Numbered from the stretch's first letter, positions 28,830 to 38,378 are shown. The stretch is DNA of 64,000 nucleotides from Nitrobacter sp051535235 (GCF_051535235.1 NZ_JBPPLZ010000005.1:124001-188000); one strand, 5' to 3'. The notes: generated from the sequence alone by a model not told the origin. Numbers and translations: made by a program.

Positions 28830-29518
28830 GCCGCGCTCGCTTTCGGCAGCCGTAGCTGCGCCGTGATTTCCGCCATGATGGCCACTGCGATCTCGGAGGG
28901 CGAAATGGCCCCTATCTCCAGCCCGATCGGCGCATGGATGCGCGCGATGCCGGCGTCGGTAGCGCCCTGCGCTTTCAGGCGGTCGGCGCGCCTTTCGTGG
29001 GTTTTCGGCGAGCCCAGCGCACCGATGTAAAAGCAATCGCGCTCAAGAGCGTGAAGCAGCGCCGGATCGTCGATTTTGGGGTCGTGGGTGACCGCAGCAA
29101 AGGCAGTATAGTGATCGATATCGAGCGGCGGAAGCGCGACGTCCGGCCATTCGGCGATCAGCGGCACGTCCGGAAACCGCTCAGGACTTGCAAATGCCGT
29201 GCGCGGATCGACCACCGTGACCTCGTAGCCGAGCGACCGCGCGAGAGGCGCCAGCGCCTGGCTGATGTGGACCGCCCCGACGATCACAAGCCTCGCCGTC
29301 GGCGCATAGACATTCAGGAACAGCTTTCGGCCGCCGATTTCGACCGTTCCGCTCTTGCCCATGCGCAGGTGTCTGTCCAGCTCCGCATGGAGAGGATCGC
29401 CGGCGAGATCGGCCGCCTTGACGATACGCTGCTCGCCGTTGGCGATATCGGTCACCACGATCACCGGCCGCCGCGCGGCCCGCTCCCTGTTGATCTCTGC
29501 GAGCGTGGCGAGTTTCAT
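28826..29518 (-). CDS. XdhC-type molybdenum hydroxylase maturation protein (Rossmann part)
   Basis: A 230-residue XdhC family protein. The C-terminal Rossmann domain has LVIVGAVHISQALAPLARSLGY (about 85-105), VTVVDPRTAFASPERFP and CFYIGALGSPKTHERRADRL. XdhC proteins bind sulfurated molybdenum cofactor and insert it into molybdenum hydroxylases. ATG 29518 is chosen for MKLATLAEINRER. It is 7 bases downstream of a separate XdhC N-domain gene, so in this locus the two halves of a usual XdhC are split into two polypeptides. Confidence 0.88.
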
Positions 29519-29525
29519 TTTACGC

Positions 29526-29849
29526 TCAGCCGACTTTCTCGACGAACACACGGATGGTGCCGCCGCAGGACAGTCCGACCTTCCACGCCGTGTCGTCAGC
29601 AACGCCGAACTCCAGCATCCTGGGCGTGCCGCTTGAGATCACGTCCAGCGCCTCGGTCACCACGGCGCCTTCGACGCAGCCGCCGGAGACCGAGCCAAGA
29701 AACGTGCCGTCATCGTTGACGACGAGGCTCGAACCGGCGGGACGCGGGGCCGATCCCCAGGTTTCGACCACCGTCGCGAGCGCGACGCCGTGACCGGCTT
29801 TCCGCCAGTCCTCGGCCGCCTTCAGGATATCCTCGTCGCGATCGAGCAT
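29526..29849 (-). CDS. XdhC/CoxI N-terminal domain protein
   Basis: A 107-residue stand-alone XdhC_CoxI domain: LATVVETWGSAPRPAGSSLVV, then FLGSVSGGCVEGAVV and VGLSCGGTIRVFVEKVG. The conserved cysteines in SGGC and LSCGG are those proposed to contact the molybdenum cofactor. It most likely works with the adjacent XdhC Rossmann protein as a two-part chaperone that loads the cofactor. Located 15 bases after the coxE-like gene. Confidence 0.9.
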   Translation of the reverse strand: MLDRDEDILKAAEDWRKAGHGVALATVVETWGSAPRPAGSSLVVNDDGTFLGSVSGGCVEGAVVTEALDVISSGTPRMLEFGVADDTAWKVGLSCGGTIRVFVEKVG

Positions 29850-29864
29850 GGCGGATTACTCTAG

Positions 29865-31067
29865 TCAGGCTGCGGGGCGGAAAAGATCGCGGCGACGCGG
29901 TACCGGCGCCGGGGATAGCGCGGCCATCAGCCCCTTGATAGACGACAAATTATGCACCGGACGAAATTCGTCAACGTGCGGCAGCATCAATTTAATTCCT
30001 TGCGCCTTCGGTTCAAAGCCATCATAGCGCAATAGAGGGTTGAGCCACATCAGCCGGCGGCAGGAACGGTGCAGCCGGTCCATCTCGAACGCCAGTCTGG
30101 AGTCGGCCTCACGCTCCAGCCCGTCGGTGATCAACAGCACGATCGCGCCCTGCGCCAGCACGCGCCGGCCCCACAGCTTGTTGAAATTATGCAGCGAGGT
30201 CGCGATCCGCGTTCCGCCGGCCCAGTCCTCGACCGCGGACGAGCAGGCGGCCAGCGCCTCGTCCGGGTCGCGCGTCCGCAGCGCGCGGGTCACGTTGGTC
30301 AGCCGCGTCCCGAACAGAAAGACCGAGACGCGCTTGCGCGCATCAGTGATGGCATGAAGGAAATGCAGGAACAGTCGGGTATATTCGCTCATGGAGCCCG
30401 ATATATCGAGGAGCGCCACGATCGGAGCCGGCTTGTCGACGAGGCCAAGGCGATGGATATCGACGATATCGCCACCGGTGCGCAGGCTGCCGCGCAGCGT
30501 CCGGCGCAGATCGAGCCGCAGCCCGCGGTGATCGGGCCGGGTGCGCCGGGTGCGAAGCTCGGCCTGCGGCAGCCTCATCTTCGCGATGACCTGCGTGACT
30601 TCGGCGATCTCGGCCGCGCTCATCTGGGCAAAGTCTTTTTTCTGCAGCACCTCGCTGTCGGAGACCGAGAGCCGGACCTCCCGCTCATCCGACACCTCGT
30701 TTTCGCCGGCGGTCGCCGGCTGCGCCAGCGCCTCATGAACGCGCCGCGCGGCCGGCGGCGGTGACTTTTTTGCCTGAACAGGCAGCGGGACCGAATCCAG
30801 CATGCTCTTCCATTCCTCCGCAACGCGAAAGAACAGATCGAAGACCTGGGCAAAGATCAGCGCGTGATCACGGCGCGTCACAAAAACCGATTCAAGCGTG
30901 GTGAAGACATCCGCGCGCTTTCCGATCTCGATCAGGCGCAAGGCGTTCAGCGCGTCGATCACGGCGCCCGGCCCGACCGGAAGGCCTGCGGCGCGCAGCG
31001 TGCGCGCAAAGCCGACGACGTTGTCCGCGATCTGTCCGGCTGGCGGATCGAGATGATTGAGAGCCAT
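29865..31067 (-). CDS. coxE: CoxE-like VWA domain protein
   Basis: A 400-residue protein with a C-terminal von Willebrand A domain, MIDAS motif DISGSMSEYTRLFLHFLHA, and a N-terminal helical region. In carbon-monoxide-dehydrogenase clusters CoxE acts with the MoxR ATPase CoxD to assemble the [CuSMoO2] active site in the large subunit. ATG 31067 (MALNHLDPP) is preceded by ACAGGGT; an upstream in-frame start lies inside a repeat-like segment and is rejected. Fifth gene of the cox operon. Confidence 0.9.
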   Translation of the reverse strand: MALNHLDPPAGQIADNVVGFARTLRAAGLPVGPGAVIDALNALRLIEIGKRADVFTTLESVFVTRRDHALIFAQVFDLFFRVAEEWKSMLDSVPLPVQAKKSPPPAARRVHEALAQPATAGENEVSDEREVRLSVSDSEVLQKKDFAQMSAAEIAEVTQVIAKMRLPQAELRTRRTRPDHRGLRLDLRRTLRGSLRTGGDIVDIHRLGLVDKPAPIVALLDISGSMSEYTRLFLHFLHAITDARKRVSVFLFGTRLTNVTRALRTRDPDEALAACSSAVEDWAGGTRIATSLHNFNKLWGRRVLAQGAIVLLITDGLEREADSRLAFEMDRLHRSCRRLMWLNPLLRYDGFEPKAQGIKLMLPHVDEFRPVHNLSSIKGLMAALSPAPVPRRRDLFRPAA

Positions 31068-31126
31068 ACCCTGTACCCTGGTTGTCATTCCGGGGCGCGC
31101 GACTTAGCGAACCCGGACATGACGCC

Positions 31127-32035
31127 CTACTCGCTGTTTGCTTCCTTCAATACCTTCCGCAAGGTATCGCCCTGCATACGGCCGATATCGTCCTGATATT
31201 TCAGAAGTGCGCCAACGGTGTCGCCGATAACCTGCGGCGTCAACGAACGCGCGTCGAGTTCGGTCAGCGCCGTCGCCCAGTCGATGGTCTCGGCAACGCC
31301 CGGATTCTTGTAGAGATCCTGATTGCGCAGCGCCTGCACGAAATCGACCACCTGCTGCGACAGCTTCGCCGAAATGCCCGGCACCCGCGATTTGACGATC
31401 GCGAGTTCCCGCTCGGCCGAGGGATAATCGATCCAGTGATAGAGGCACCGCCGCTTCAATGCGTCGTGAATCTCGCGGGTCCGGTTTGACGTCACGATGA
31501 CGATGGGCGGCGTCGACGCCTTGACGGTGCCGAATTCGGGGATCGTCACCTGGAAGTCGCTGAGGATTTCCAGAAGATAGGCTTCGAAAGCTTCGTCGGC
31601 GCGATCAAGCTCGTCGATCAGCAGCACCGGCGGGCCGGCGACATCCGGCTCCAGCGCCTGAAGCAGCGGCCGTTTGATCAGATACCGCTCGGCAAAGATG
31701 TCACTGGACAACTGCTCGCGATCGGTGTCGCCGGCTGCTTCCGCCAGCCGGATTGCAATCATTTGCGCGGCGCTGTTCCACTCGTAGAGGGCAGATGCGA
31801 TATCGAGACCCTCGTAGCATTGCAGCCGGATCAGCCTGCGTCCCAGTGCGGTGGACAGCACTTTCGCGATCTCGGTCTTGCCGACGCCGGCCTCGCCTTC
31901 GAGAAACAGCGGCCGACCCATGCGCAGCGAAAGAAACACGACCGTCGCCAGGGAACGCTCGGCGAAATAGTGATGCTTCGCCAGCATATCGAGCGTCGCG
32001 TCGACGGACGGTGGCAATGCTGATGTCGTCATCAT
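31127..32035 (-). CDS. coxD: CoxD-like MoxR-family AAA+ ATPase
   Basis: A 302-residue AAA+ ATPase of the MoxR family. Walker A is GEAGVGKT (residues 47-54), Walker B LLIDELDRAD, and the sensor region VIVTSNRTREIHDALKRRC. In Oligotropha, CoxD is a membrane-bound ATPase needed to introduce sulfur and copper into CO dehydrogenase. It starts just 36 bases after coxM, where coxL would be expected in this position in some clusters. Confidence 0.93.
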   Translation of the reverse strand: MMTTSALPPSVDATLDMLAKHHYFAERSLATVVFLSLRMGRPLFLEGEAGVGKTEIAKVLSTALGRRLIRLQCYEGLDIASALYEWNSAAQMIAIRLAEAAGDTDREQLSSDIFAERYLIKRPLLQALEPDVAGPPVLLIDELDRADEAFEAYLLEILSDFQVTIPEFGTVKASTPPIVIVTSNRTREIHDALKRRCLYHWIDYPSAERELAIVKSRVPGISAKLSQQVVDFVQALRNQDLYKNPGVAETIDWATALTELDARSLTPQVIGDTVGALLKYQDDIGRMQGDTLRKVLKEANSE

Positions 32036-32071
32036 GATGAAACCTGACGAGATACGGCAAGCATGCGCATG

Positions 32072-32878
32072 TCATGCCCTGCCATTCGCAGCATCGACGG
32101 CGCGCCGCGCAAGCACTCCGATGAGATGCGCGCGATAGTCCGCGCTGCCGTGCAGGTCGCTGTTGAGGCCCGTGGCCGGCATCGACAACCCTTCGAGAGC
32201 CTTCGACTTGAAGCTCTTCTTCAAAGCTTCCTCGAACGACGTTACGCGGAACACACCGTCTTCGCCGGCACCTGTGACCGCGACGCGCACATCCGACGGA
32301 CGCCGGGCGACAAACACGCCGACCAGCGCATAGCGCGAGGCCTGATTGCGGAATTTCTGATAGGCCGCCTTCTTCGGCAGCGGAAACATCACGCGGGTGA
32401 TGATCTCGTCGCTCTCCAGCGCCGTGGAAAACATCCCCTGGAAAAACTCCTCCGCCTTGAGGCGGCGCTTGTTGGTGACGATGGTGGCGCCAAGCGCCAG
32501 ACAAGCCGCCGGATAATCGGCGGTCGGATCGTTGTTGGCGAGCGAGCCGCCGATGGTGCCCTTGTGGCGCACGGCCGGATCGCCGATCAGCCCGGCGAGT
32601 TCGGCCAGCGCCGGGATTGCCTCGCCCACGACCGGCGAGCCCGCGACGTCGGCGTGCTTTGCGGTCGCGCCGATCACGAGCGAGCGTCCCTTCATCTCGA
32701 TGCCGTCGAGGCCTTCGATGTGGGAGAGATCGATCAGATGCGCCGGGTTGGCGAGCCGCTGCTTCATGACCGGCAGCAGCGTGTGGCCGCCGGCGATCAG
32801 CTTGGCGTCTTCGTTCCTGACCAACAGGTTGGCGGCCTGCCGCACCGTCGCCGGTCGATGATATTTGAATTCGTACAT
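32072..32878 (-). CDS. coxM: CoxM-like FAD-binding medium subunit
   Basis: A 268-residue FAD-binding subunit of a molybdenum hydroxylase. FAD-binding segments are AGGHTLLPVMKQRLANP (29-45) and TIGGSLANNDPTADYPAA (about 111-128). The C-terminal domain is of the CO_deh_flav_C type. It passes electrons from the 2Fe-2S clusters of the small subunit to an acceptor. It follows coxS by 44 bases; the molybdenum large subunit that should complete the enzyme is missing from the window. Confidence 0.94.
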   Translation of the reverse strand: MYEFKYHRPATVRQAANLLVRNEDAKLIAGGHTLLPVMKQRLANPAHLIDLSHIEGLDGIEMKGRSLVIGATAKHADVAGSPVVGEAIPALAELAGLIGDPAVRHKGTIGGSLANNDPTADYPAACLALGATIVTNKRRLKAEEFFQGMFSTALESDEIITRVMFPLPKKAAYQKFRNQASRYALVGVFVARRPSDVRVAVTGAGEDGVFRVTSFEEALKKSFKSKALEGLSMPATGLNSDLHGSADYRAHLIGVLARRAVDAANGRA

Positions 32879-32922
32879 GGCTCAGGTTTCCGGCTTCATC
32901 GCGCCGTGTCGTGACGCCGGGC

Positions 32923-33408
32923 TCATGCAGGATCCGATTTCGCCATCGCCATGGCTCCGGCTGCAATCGATTTGACGATGTTCTGATAGCCGGTGCAGCG
33001 GCAGAGATTGCCCTCCAGTTCGTCGCGAATGGTTTGATCGTCGAGTTCGTAGCCCTTGCGATTGACCATATCGATCGCGGTCATGATCATGCCGGGGGTG
33101 CAGAAGCCGCATTGCAAACCATGATGCTCGCGAAAGGCTGCCTGCATCGGATGCAACGGCGCGCCGTCCGCGGCGAGGCCCTCGATGGTCGTGACCTCGT
33201 GCCCGTCCGCCATTACCGCCAGCATGGTGCAGGACTTCACGGCCTTGCCATCAAGATGGACGATACAGGCGCCACATTGCGAGGTGTCGCACCCGACATG
33301 AGTGCCGGTCAGGCGCAGGTTTTCGCGCAGGAACTGCACCAGCAGCGTGCGGGGATCGATATTGGCGGCCGTCGGCTTGCCATTCACGATCAGCGAAATC
33401 TTGGCCAT
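32923..33408 (-). CDS. coxS: CoxS-like 2Fe-2S small subunit
   Basis: A 161-residue iron-sulfur subunit. The plant-ferredoxin-type cluster is bound by CDTSQCGACIVHLDG and a following cysteine; the second cluster by CGFCTPGMIM and CRCTGYQ. The start ATG 33408 (MAKISLIVNGKP) is standard for the family; a longer open frame to 34428 is an artefact through coxG. It lies between coxG and coxM in an operon. Confidence 0.95.
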   Translation of the reverse strand: MAKISLIVNGKPTAANIDPRTLLVQFLRENLRLTGTHVGCDTSQCGACIVHLDGKAVKSCTMLAVMADGHEVTTIEGLAADGAPLHPMQAAFREHHGLQCGFCTPGMIMTAIDMVNRKGYELDDQTIRDELEGNLCRCTGYQNIVKSIAAGAMAMAKSDPA

Positions 33409-33536
33409 CGGCGCTCTCTTGGAATCCAGTGCCGCACATCCGAACAATCGTTTGCAAGGCCGCGTATGATATGGGCCATCCCGGTAATGAGCAACCTCGC
33501 GGACGTGCGGCAGGACGGCCATGACAGCGCTAACCG

Positions 33537-33989
33537 TTAGGCCTGCTCCTGAACAGCTTTGACGAAGTTCGCGAAAAATTCGTCGGCGAGCTTCTTGGCC
33601 GTACCGCCGATCAGCCGTTGCCCCAGTTGCGCCAGTTTGCCGCCGGTCTGCGCTTCCACATCGTATTTGAGCAGGGTGCCGCCGTCCTGATCGATCAGCA
33701 CCACCGTCGCATCCCCCTTGGCAAAACCGGCGACGCCGCCCTCTCCTTCGCCCGAAATCCTGTACCCGTTCGGCGGGTCGAGATCGCTGAGCGTCACCTT
33801 GCCCCTGAAGCGGGCGGATACCGGGCCGACCTTCATTTTGACGACGGCCTGAAATTCGTTCGCGTCGATCCTGGTCAATTCCTCGCAGCCCGGAATGCAG
33901 GCTTTCAAAACCTCGGGATCGTTGAGTCTCGCCCAGACCGCTTCGCGGGACGCCGGAAGCTGGACTTCGCCGTTCATCGTCATCGCCAT
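33537..33989 (-). CDS. coxG: CoxG family SRPBCC protein
   Basis: A 150-residue START/SRPBCC-fold protein of the CoxG family, with EVWARLNDPEVLKACIPGCEELTRI, RFRGKVTLSDLDPP and GQRLIGGTAKKLADEFFANF. CoxG recruits CO dehydrogenase to the cytoplasmic membrane and has recently been linked to quinone delivery in actinobacterial CO oxidation. First gene of the minus-strand cox operon. The 308-base gap upstream to the divergent hydrolase gene holds repeat elements rather than a gene. Confidence 0.93.
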   Translation of the reverse strand: MAMTMNGEVQLPASREAVWARLNDPEVLKACIPGCEELTRIDANEFQAVVKMKVGPVSARFRGKVTLSDLDPPNGYRISGEGEGGVAGFAKGDATVVLIDQDGGTLLKYDVEAQTGGKLAQLGQRLIGGTAKKLADEFFANFVKAVQEQA

Positions 33990-34162
33990 GCGTTGCCTCT
34001 CGATCGTCTGCCGCTCCGCTCGACGGCGGTGATCCTTTCAGGTAGGCGACGGCGCACGCAAAAGAAAGACCCGATGGCCGCAAGGCGCGGTGCGCCATGC
34101 CTTGTGAGGCACGATCTCTGCGACGTCCTGACCAACGATGCGCGCGCGTCACAGCGCGTTTA

Positions 34163-34270
34163 AGTCTGAGGATTCCAGGGGTGGAATTGCCGGACTTGAC
34201 CCGGCAATCCATCATCTTCTGAAATATCTTTGGAAGATTGATGGATACGCGGGTCAAGCCCGCGTATGAC
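34163..34270. repeat. Constant-loop hairpin pair (family B)
   Basis: Two hairpins, 34186-34206 (TTGCCGG, GGGTCAAG-type loop on minus strand, CCGGCAA) and 34244-34266 (ATACGCGG gtcaagc CCGCGTAT). They are joined by an imperfect outer stem CCATCATCTTC/GAAGATTGATGG. A third hairpin with the same loop sits at 2641-2663. Stems differ in sequence but pair perfectly. Lies between coxG and the enol-lactonase-like gene. Confidence 0.7.
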
Positions 34271-34298
34271 GTCTGAACGTTTGGACGGAGAATACCCG

Positions 34299-35081
34299 AT
34301 GCCCATGATCGATGCCGACGGCTGCCTGCTGAACGTCTCCGTCGAGGGGCGCGACGGCGGCCCGACCCTGATGCTGTCACACGCGCTCGGCTGCACGATG
34401 CAGATGTGGGAGCCGCAGATCGCACCATTATCGAAACTGTTCCGCATCGTCCGCTATGACCGGCGCGGCCATGGCAAATCCGGCGTGCCGCCTGGCCCTT
34501 ATTCGATGGAGCGGTTCGGCCGTGACGTGCTGGCGATTCTGGACGATCTCAACATCGCGAAGACGCACTGGTGCGGATTGTCCATGGGCGGCATGGTCGG
34601 GCAATGGCTTGGAGCCAACGCGCCGGAGCGTTTCGACCGCATCGTTCTCGCCAATGCCGGTTGCTATTATCCGGATCCGGCCAACTGGCACGCCCGCATC
34701 AAGGCAGTCAGGGACGGCGGCCTCAAAGCGATCGCCGACACCGTGATCAGCGGCTGGCTGACCGCGGATTTTCGCGAACGCGAACCGCAGACCGCGGCGA
34801 AGATAAAAGCCATGCTGAGCGCGTCACCGCCGGAAGGCTACATCGCCTGCTGCGAGACGCTGAGCACGCTCGACCAGCGCGCGCTGCTGCCGCGGATCAA
34901 GAGCCCGACGCTCGTCATCGCCGGCCGGCACGACAAGTCGACGCCAATTGCAGGGGCTGAATATATCCGCAGCCAGATTCCCGAGGCCAGCATGACCATC
35001 CTCGACGCCGCGCACATCTCCAATGTCGAACAATCGCACGCCTTCACGGAGGCCGTGGCCGGCTTCCTGATGCAACGGTAA
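34299..35081 (+). CDS. 3-oxoadipate enol-lactonase-like hydrolase
   Basis: A 260-residue alpha/beta-hydrolase closest to PcaD, which opens 3-oxoadipate enol-lactone in the beta-ketoadipate pathway. Motifs: LMLSHALGCTMQMWEPQI, YDRRGHGKSGVPPGPYSM, nucleophile GLSMGG, acid AGRHDKSTP and base DAAHISNVEQ. ATG 34299 follows GGAGAATACCCG; ATG 34305 is an alternative. No other pca gene is nearby, so the assigned substrate is tentative. Confidence 0.85.
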   Translation: MPMIDADGCLLNVSVEGRDGGPTLMLSHALGCTMQMWEPQIAPLSKLFRIVRYDRRGHGKSGVPPGPYSMERFGRDVLAILDDLNIAKTHWCGLSMGGMVGQWLGANAPERFDRIVLANAGCYYPDPANWHARIKAVRDGGLKAIADTVISGWLTADFREREPQTAAKIKAMLSASPPEGYIACCETLSTLDQRALLPRIKSPTLVIAGRHDKSTPIAGAEYIRSQIPEASMTILDAAHISNVEQSHAFTEAVAGFLMQR

Positions 35082-35135
35082 CCGCGTCCCGGGCGCGCTG
35101 CGGCGTTCTATGCCGCCTCGCCGCGACGCGACCGC

Positions 35136-35666
35136 TCAGGAACCGGGATTGCCTAAAGGGCGGATTTCCGGCTGCGGCGGCCATGGCCGCATCGGCGCCG
35201 AAGCGCGCTGGAACGGCGGCTCGATCGCCATCAGGATCGCACCGCCGACCAGCAACAGCAGTTCGGTCGCGTGCAGGCGCAGCGCCGCCATCTCGCCGAC
35301 CCGTGACGCCATCACCATGCTGCCGAATGTGATGAGGCTGCCGATACCGAGCGCCAGCGCCAGCGCCTCGTCGCAGCCGCCGGATTTCCGGACCGAGGCC
35401 CGCATCGTCATCAGCAGGAACACCGCGAAGAACGCGACCACGGTGATCTTGCCAAGCGCGAGAAGCCAGGCCATCCGCACCATGCTGACCGTCGCGAAAT
35501 TCATATGGTCGCTGAGAAAGAGCGCCACCGAGACGTTCGGAAGGGCATAGAGCCCCTGTACCGGCGATACCACGATGTTGAACGCCACCACGGTCCATGC
35601 CGGAATGAAATAGAGCGCCAGCAATGCACCGTTGACCGTGCTGATCCGCCAGGAATTCGTCGCCAT
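35136..35666 (-). CDS. Integral membrane protein of unknown function
   Basis: A 176-residue protein with four predicted membrane helices (about 13-35, 60-88, 98-122, 128-146) and a proline-rich C-terminal tail (RPWPPQPEIRPLGNPG). No motif or family is recognised with confidence. It stands alone between the lactonase-like gene (convergent) and the divergent liv operon; the 398-base gap to livH holds no gene and no clear repeat. Confidence 0.7.
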   Translation of the reverse strand: MATNSWRISTVNGALLALYFIPAWTVVAFNIVVSPVQGLYALPNVSVALFLSDHMNFATVSMVRMAWLLALGKITVVAFFAVFLLMTMRASVRKSGGCDEALALALGIGSLITFGSMVMASRVGEMAALRLHATELLLLVGGAILMAIEPPFQRASAPMRPWPPQPEIRPLGNPGS

Positions 35667-36064
35667 GCCGCCATCCCGCTTCTGTATGGCCGCCGTTATC
35701 TGGCGCGGCCTTGGCGAGGTAACGCCCGTAAACTCGGGCGGACAATTGAAACCCTTTATTTACCTTAATCGGCCGGTCGGACCTGTGGACAACATGCGGG
35801 AAGCGCCGCCTCCGTTGGGGGAGTTTTGAGAGCCTCGGGAACTTCCGGTTGAGGCTGATCGACCCTGTTTTTGCGGACCGCCCTCCTGCCGCCCGGAACT
35901 TGCAGGGTGCAAGAGGAAGACGCCGGACGCCGGGATATCGCCCCTGCGGTTGCCGCACCCCGTTGCCACTGTTAGACATTGATTCAAGACGCGCCGGTCG
36001 GGCTGCCGGGCCTCCATCGCCCGCGTCTGATCTGGCCGCGTTCGGGGACACGCAACGGCAGCGC

Positions 36065-36979
36065 ATGGATTATTTCGCCCAGCAACTGATCAACGGCCTC
36101 GTGCTCGGCTCGATCTACGGCCTGATCGCGATCGGCTACACGATGGTCTACGGCATCGTCGGCATGATCAATTTCGCTCACGGCGACATCTTCATGATCG
36201 GCGGCTTCATCGCGCTCATCACCTTCCTGATCCTGGTATCGATGGGCCTCTCCGCCGTGCCGCTGATCCTGCTCATTGTGCTGCTGGTCTCGATGGCGGT
36301 CACCGCCGTCTACGGCTGGGCCGTCGAGCGCATCGCCTACAGGCCGCTGCGGCACTCGTTCCGCCTCGCGCCGATGCTGTCGGCGATCGGCATGTCGTTC
36401 GTGCTGTCGAATTTTTCGCAAGTGACGCAGGGCGCGCAGGTCAAGCCGATACCGCCGCTCATTACCGGCGGTCACAGCCTGTACGAACAGGGCGATTTCA
36501 CCGTGCGGCTGTCCAACGTGCAGATCGCCGTCGTGCTCACGACAGTCGTGCTGCTCGCGATCTTCACCTGGGTGGTGTCGCGCACCCGGCTCGGCCGCGA
36601 CATGCGCGCCTGCGAGCAGGATCAGACCATGGCGGCGCTGCTCGGCGTCGACGTCGACCGCACCATCTCGATGACCTTCGTAATCGGGGCGGCGCTCGCT
36701 GCCGTCGCAGGCATCATGTACCTGCTCTATTACGGCCTCGTCGATTTCTACATGGGCTTCGTCGCCGGCATCAAGGCATTCACGGCGGCGGTGCTCGGCG
36801 GAATCGGCTCGCTGCCGGGCGCGATGCTCGGCGGTCTCGCGATCGGATTGATCGAGACATTCTGGTCGGCCTATTTCTCGGTCGAGTACAAGGACGTCGC
36901 CGCCTTCTCGATCCTCATCGTCGTGCTGATCTTCATGCCGACCGGCCTGCTCGGCCGGCCCGAAGTCGAAAAAGTCTGA
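36065..36979 (+). CDS. livH: Branched-chain amino acid-type ABC transporter permease LivH
   Basis: A 304-residue inner-membrane permease with eight or so helices and the family motif near the C-terminus (KAFTAAVLGGIGSLPGAMLGG). The N-terminus LINGLVLGSIYGLIAIGYTMVYGIVGMINFAHGD is split over the first two helices and is diagnostic. It pairs with LivM to form the translocation pore. ATG 36065 is chosen; the longer frame upstream has no hydrophobic character. First gene of livH-M-G-F. Confidence 0.96.
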   Translation: MDYFAQQLINGLVLGSIYGLIAIGYTMVYGIVGMINFAHGDIFMIGGFIALITFLILVSMGLSAVPLILLIVLLVSMAVTAVYGWAVERIAYRPLRHSFRLAPMLSAIGMSFVLSNFSQVTQGAQVKPIPPLITGGHSLYEQGDFTVRLSNVQIAVVLTTVVLLAIFTWVVSRTRLGRDMRACEQDQTMAALLGVDVDRTISMTFVIGAALAAVAGIMYLLYYGLVDFYMGFVAGIKAFTAAVLGGIGSLPGAMLGGLAIGLIETFWSAYFSVEYKDVAAFSILIVVLIFMPTGLLGRPEVEKV

Positions 36980-36989
36980 CGGACCCGAC

Positions 36990-38378
36990 GTGGCAGCGCC
37001 AGCTTCGAGACAACCGACCATGGCGCGCGAACCGGCCATTGTTTTTATTTTGAAGAAATCCGTCATCAGCGCTTTCGTGGCGCTGATCCTGTTTTCCCTG
37101 ATGGTCGGCATCCGCACCTTTCCCGGCGAAACCGGGCAACTGACTTACGAAACGCGCTTCGCCGAACTCGCCATGATGGTCGGTGTCGTGTTCGCCGGCA
37201 GCATCTTGGTCGAACTGTTTCGACTGTGGTGGGGGCCGGCAGACCCTGCGCGCAGTATTCCGCCGCCGCTTCAGGCCGGTCTCCGCATCGCGGGCCGGCT
37301 GCTCGGACCGGCGCTCCTGATCTTTACGCTTCTCGTTCCGGTGATCTTCTACGACAATCGCTACATTCTCGACCTTGCGATCCTCGTGCTGACCTACGTG
37401 ATGCTGGGATGGGGCCTGAACGTGGTGGTCGGTCTCGCCGGTCTGCTCGACCTCGGCTATGTGGCCTTCTACGCGGTGGGCGCCTATTCCTTCGCGCTGC
37501 TCGCGCAAAGCGGCCTGCCGTTTCCGCAGATTACCGACAGCTATCCCTATATCTCCATCGATTTCCTGCAGCTCGGCCCGTGGGCATTCTGGGTGCTGTT
37601 GCCGATCTCCGGGCTGCTGGCGGCGTGCTGGGGCGTGATGCTCGGCTTTCCCGTGTTACGGCTGCGCGGCGACTATCTGGCCATCGTCACGCTCGCGTTC
37701 GGCGAGATTATCCGCCTCGTCATCATCAACTGGCAGAGTCTGACCGGCGGCCCTAACGGCATCAGCGGCATTCCGCGTCCGACGTTCTTCGGCATTCCGC
37801 TGACGCCGGGCGACAGCGGCCTTGCCGCAAAACTCGGGATTCCATTCTCGCCGACGCACCGCATCGTGTTCCTGTTCTATATCATTCTTGCGCTGGCGCT
37901 GCTGACGAACTGGGTGACGATCCGCCTGCGCCGCCTTCCCATCGGGCGCGCCTGGGAAGCGTTGCGCGAGGACGAGGTCGCCTGCCGCGCGCTCGGCATC
38001 AATACCACGACGACGAAATTGACGGCATTCGCCACCGGCGCCATGTTCGGTGGTTTCGCCGGCGCGTTCTTCGCGACCCGTCAGGGCTTCATCAGCCCGG
38101 AATCCTTCACCTTCCAGGAATCGGCGCTGGTTCTCGCCATCGTCGTGCTCGGCGGCATGGGCTCGCAGCTCGGCGTCGCGCTCGCAGCGCTGGCCATGAT
38201 CGGCGGCTTCGAACTGTTCCGCGGCTTCGACCAGTACCGTATGCTGGTGTTCGGGGCCGTGATGGTGCTCCTGATGATCTGGCGTCCGCGCGGCCTGATC
38301 GGGCACCGGTCGCCAACCGTTTTTCTTGAGCACAACCGGGCGATCTCCTCCGACCTCGTCAAGGAAGGCCACGGATGA
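36990..38378 (+). CDS. livM: Branched-chain amino acid-type ABC transporter permease LivM
   Basis: A 462-residue permease, longer than typical LivM because of an N-terminal extension with two extra hydrophobic segments before the core (VGLAGLLDLGYVAFYAVGAY). Core features include LRLRGDYLAIVTLAFGEI and LRGFGEIIR-like coupling sequence, ending RPRGLIGHRSP. GTG 36990 is used; ATG 37020 is equally plausible. It follows livH by 10 bases and overlaps livG as ATGA. Confidence 0.95.
   Translation: MAAPASRQPTMAREPAIVFILKKSVISAFVALILFSLMVGIRTFPGETGQLTYETRFAELAMMVGVVFAGSILVELFRLWWGPADPARSIPPPLQAGLRIAGRLLGPALLIFTLLVPVIFYDNRYILDLAILVLTYVMLGWGLNVVVGLAGLLDLGYVAFYAVGAYSFALLAQSGLPFPQITDSYPYISIDFLQLGPWAFWVLLPISGLLAACWGVMLGFPVLRLRGDYLAIVTLAFGEIIRLVIINWQSLTGGPNGISGIPRPTFFGIPLTPGDSGLAAKLGIPFSPTHRIVFLFYIILALALLTNWVTIRLRRLPIGRAWEALREDEVACRALGINTTTTKLTAFATGAMFGGFAGAFFATRQGFISPESFTFQESALVLAIVVLGGMGSQLGVALAALAMIGGFELFRGFDQYRMLVFGAVMVLLMIWRPRGLIGHRSPTVFLEHNRAISSDLVKEGHG

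Noticed and set aside
32036..32071. Short ATGA-started frame between coxM and coxD as a coxL relic
   Set aside because: The first 17 codons show no similarity to any CoxL segment I know; a 36-base gap cannot carry evidence of a decayed gene.
33409..34428. Upstream extension of the coxS frame
   Set aside because: It overlaps coxG and repeats; the 2Fe-2S domain starts at 33408.
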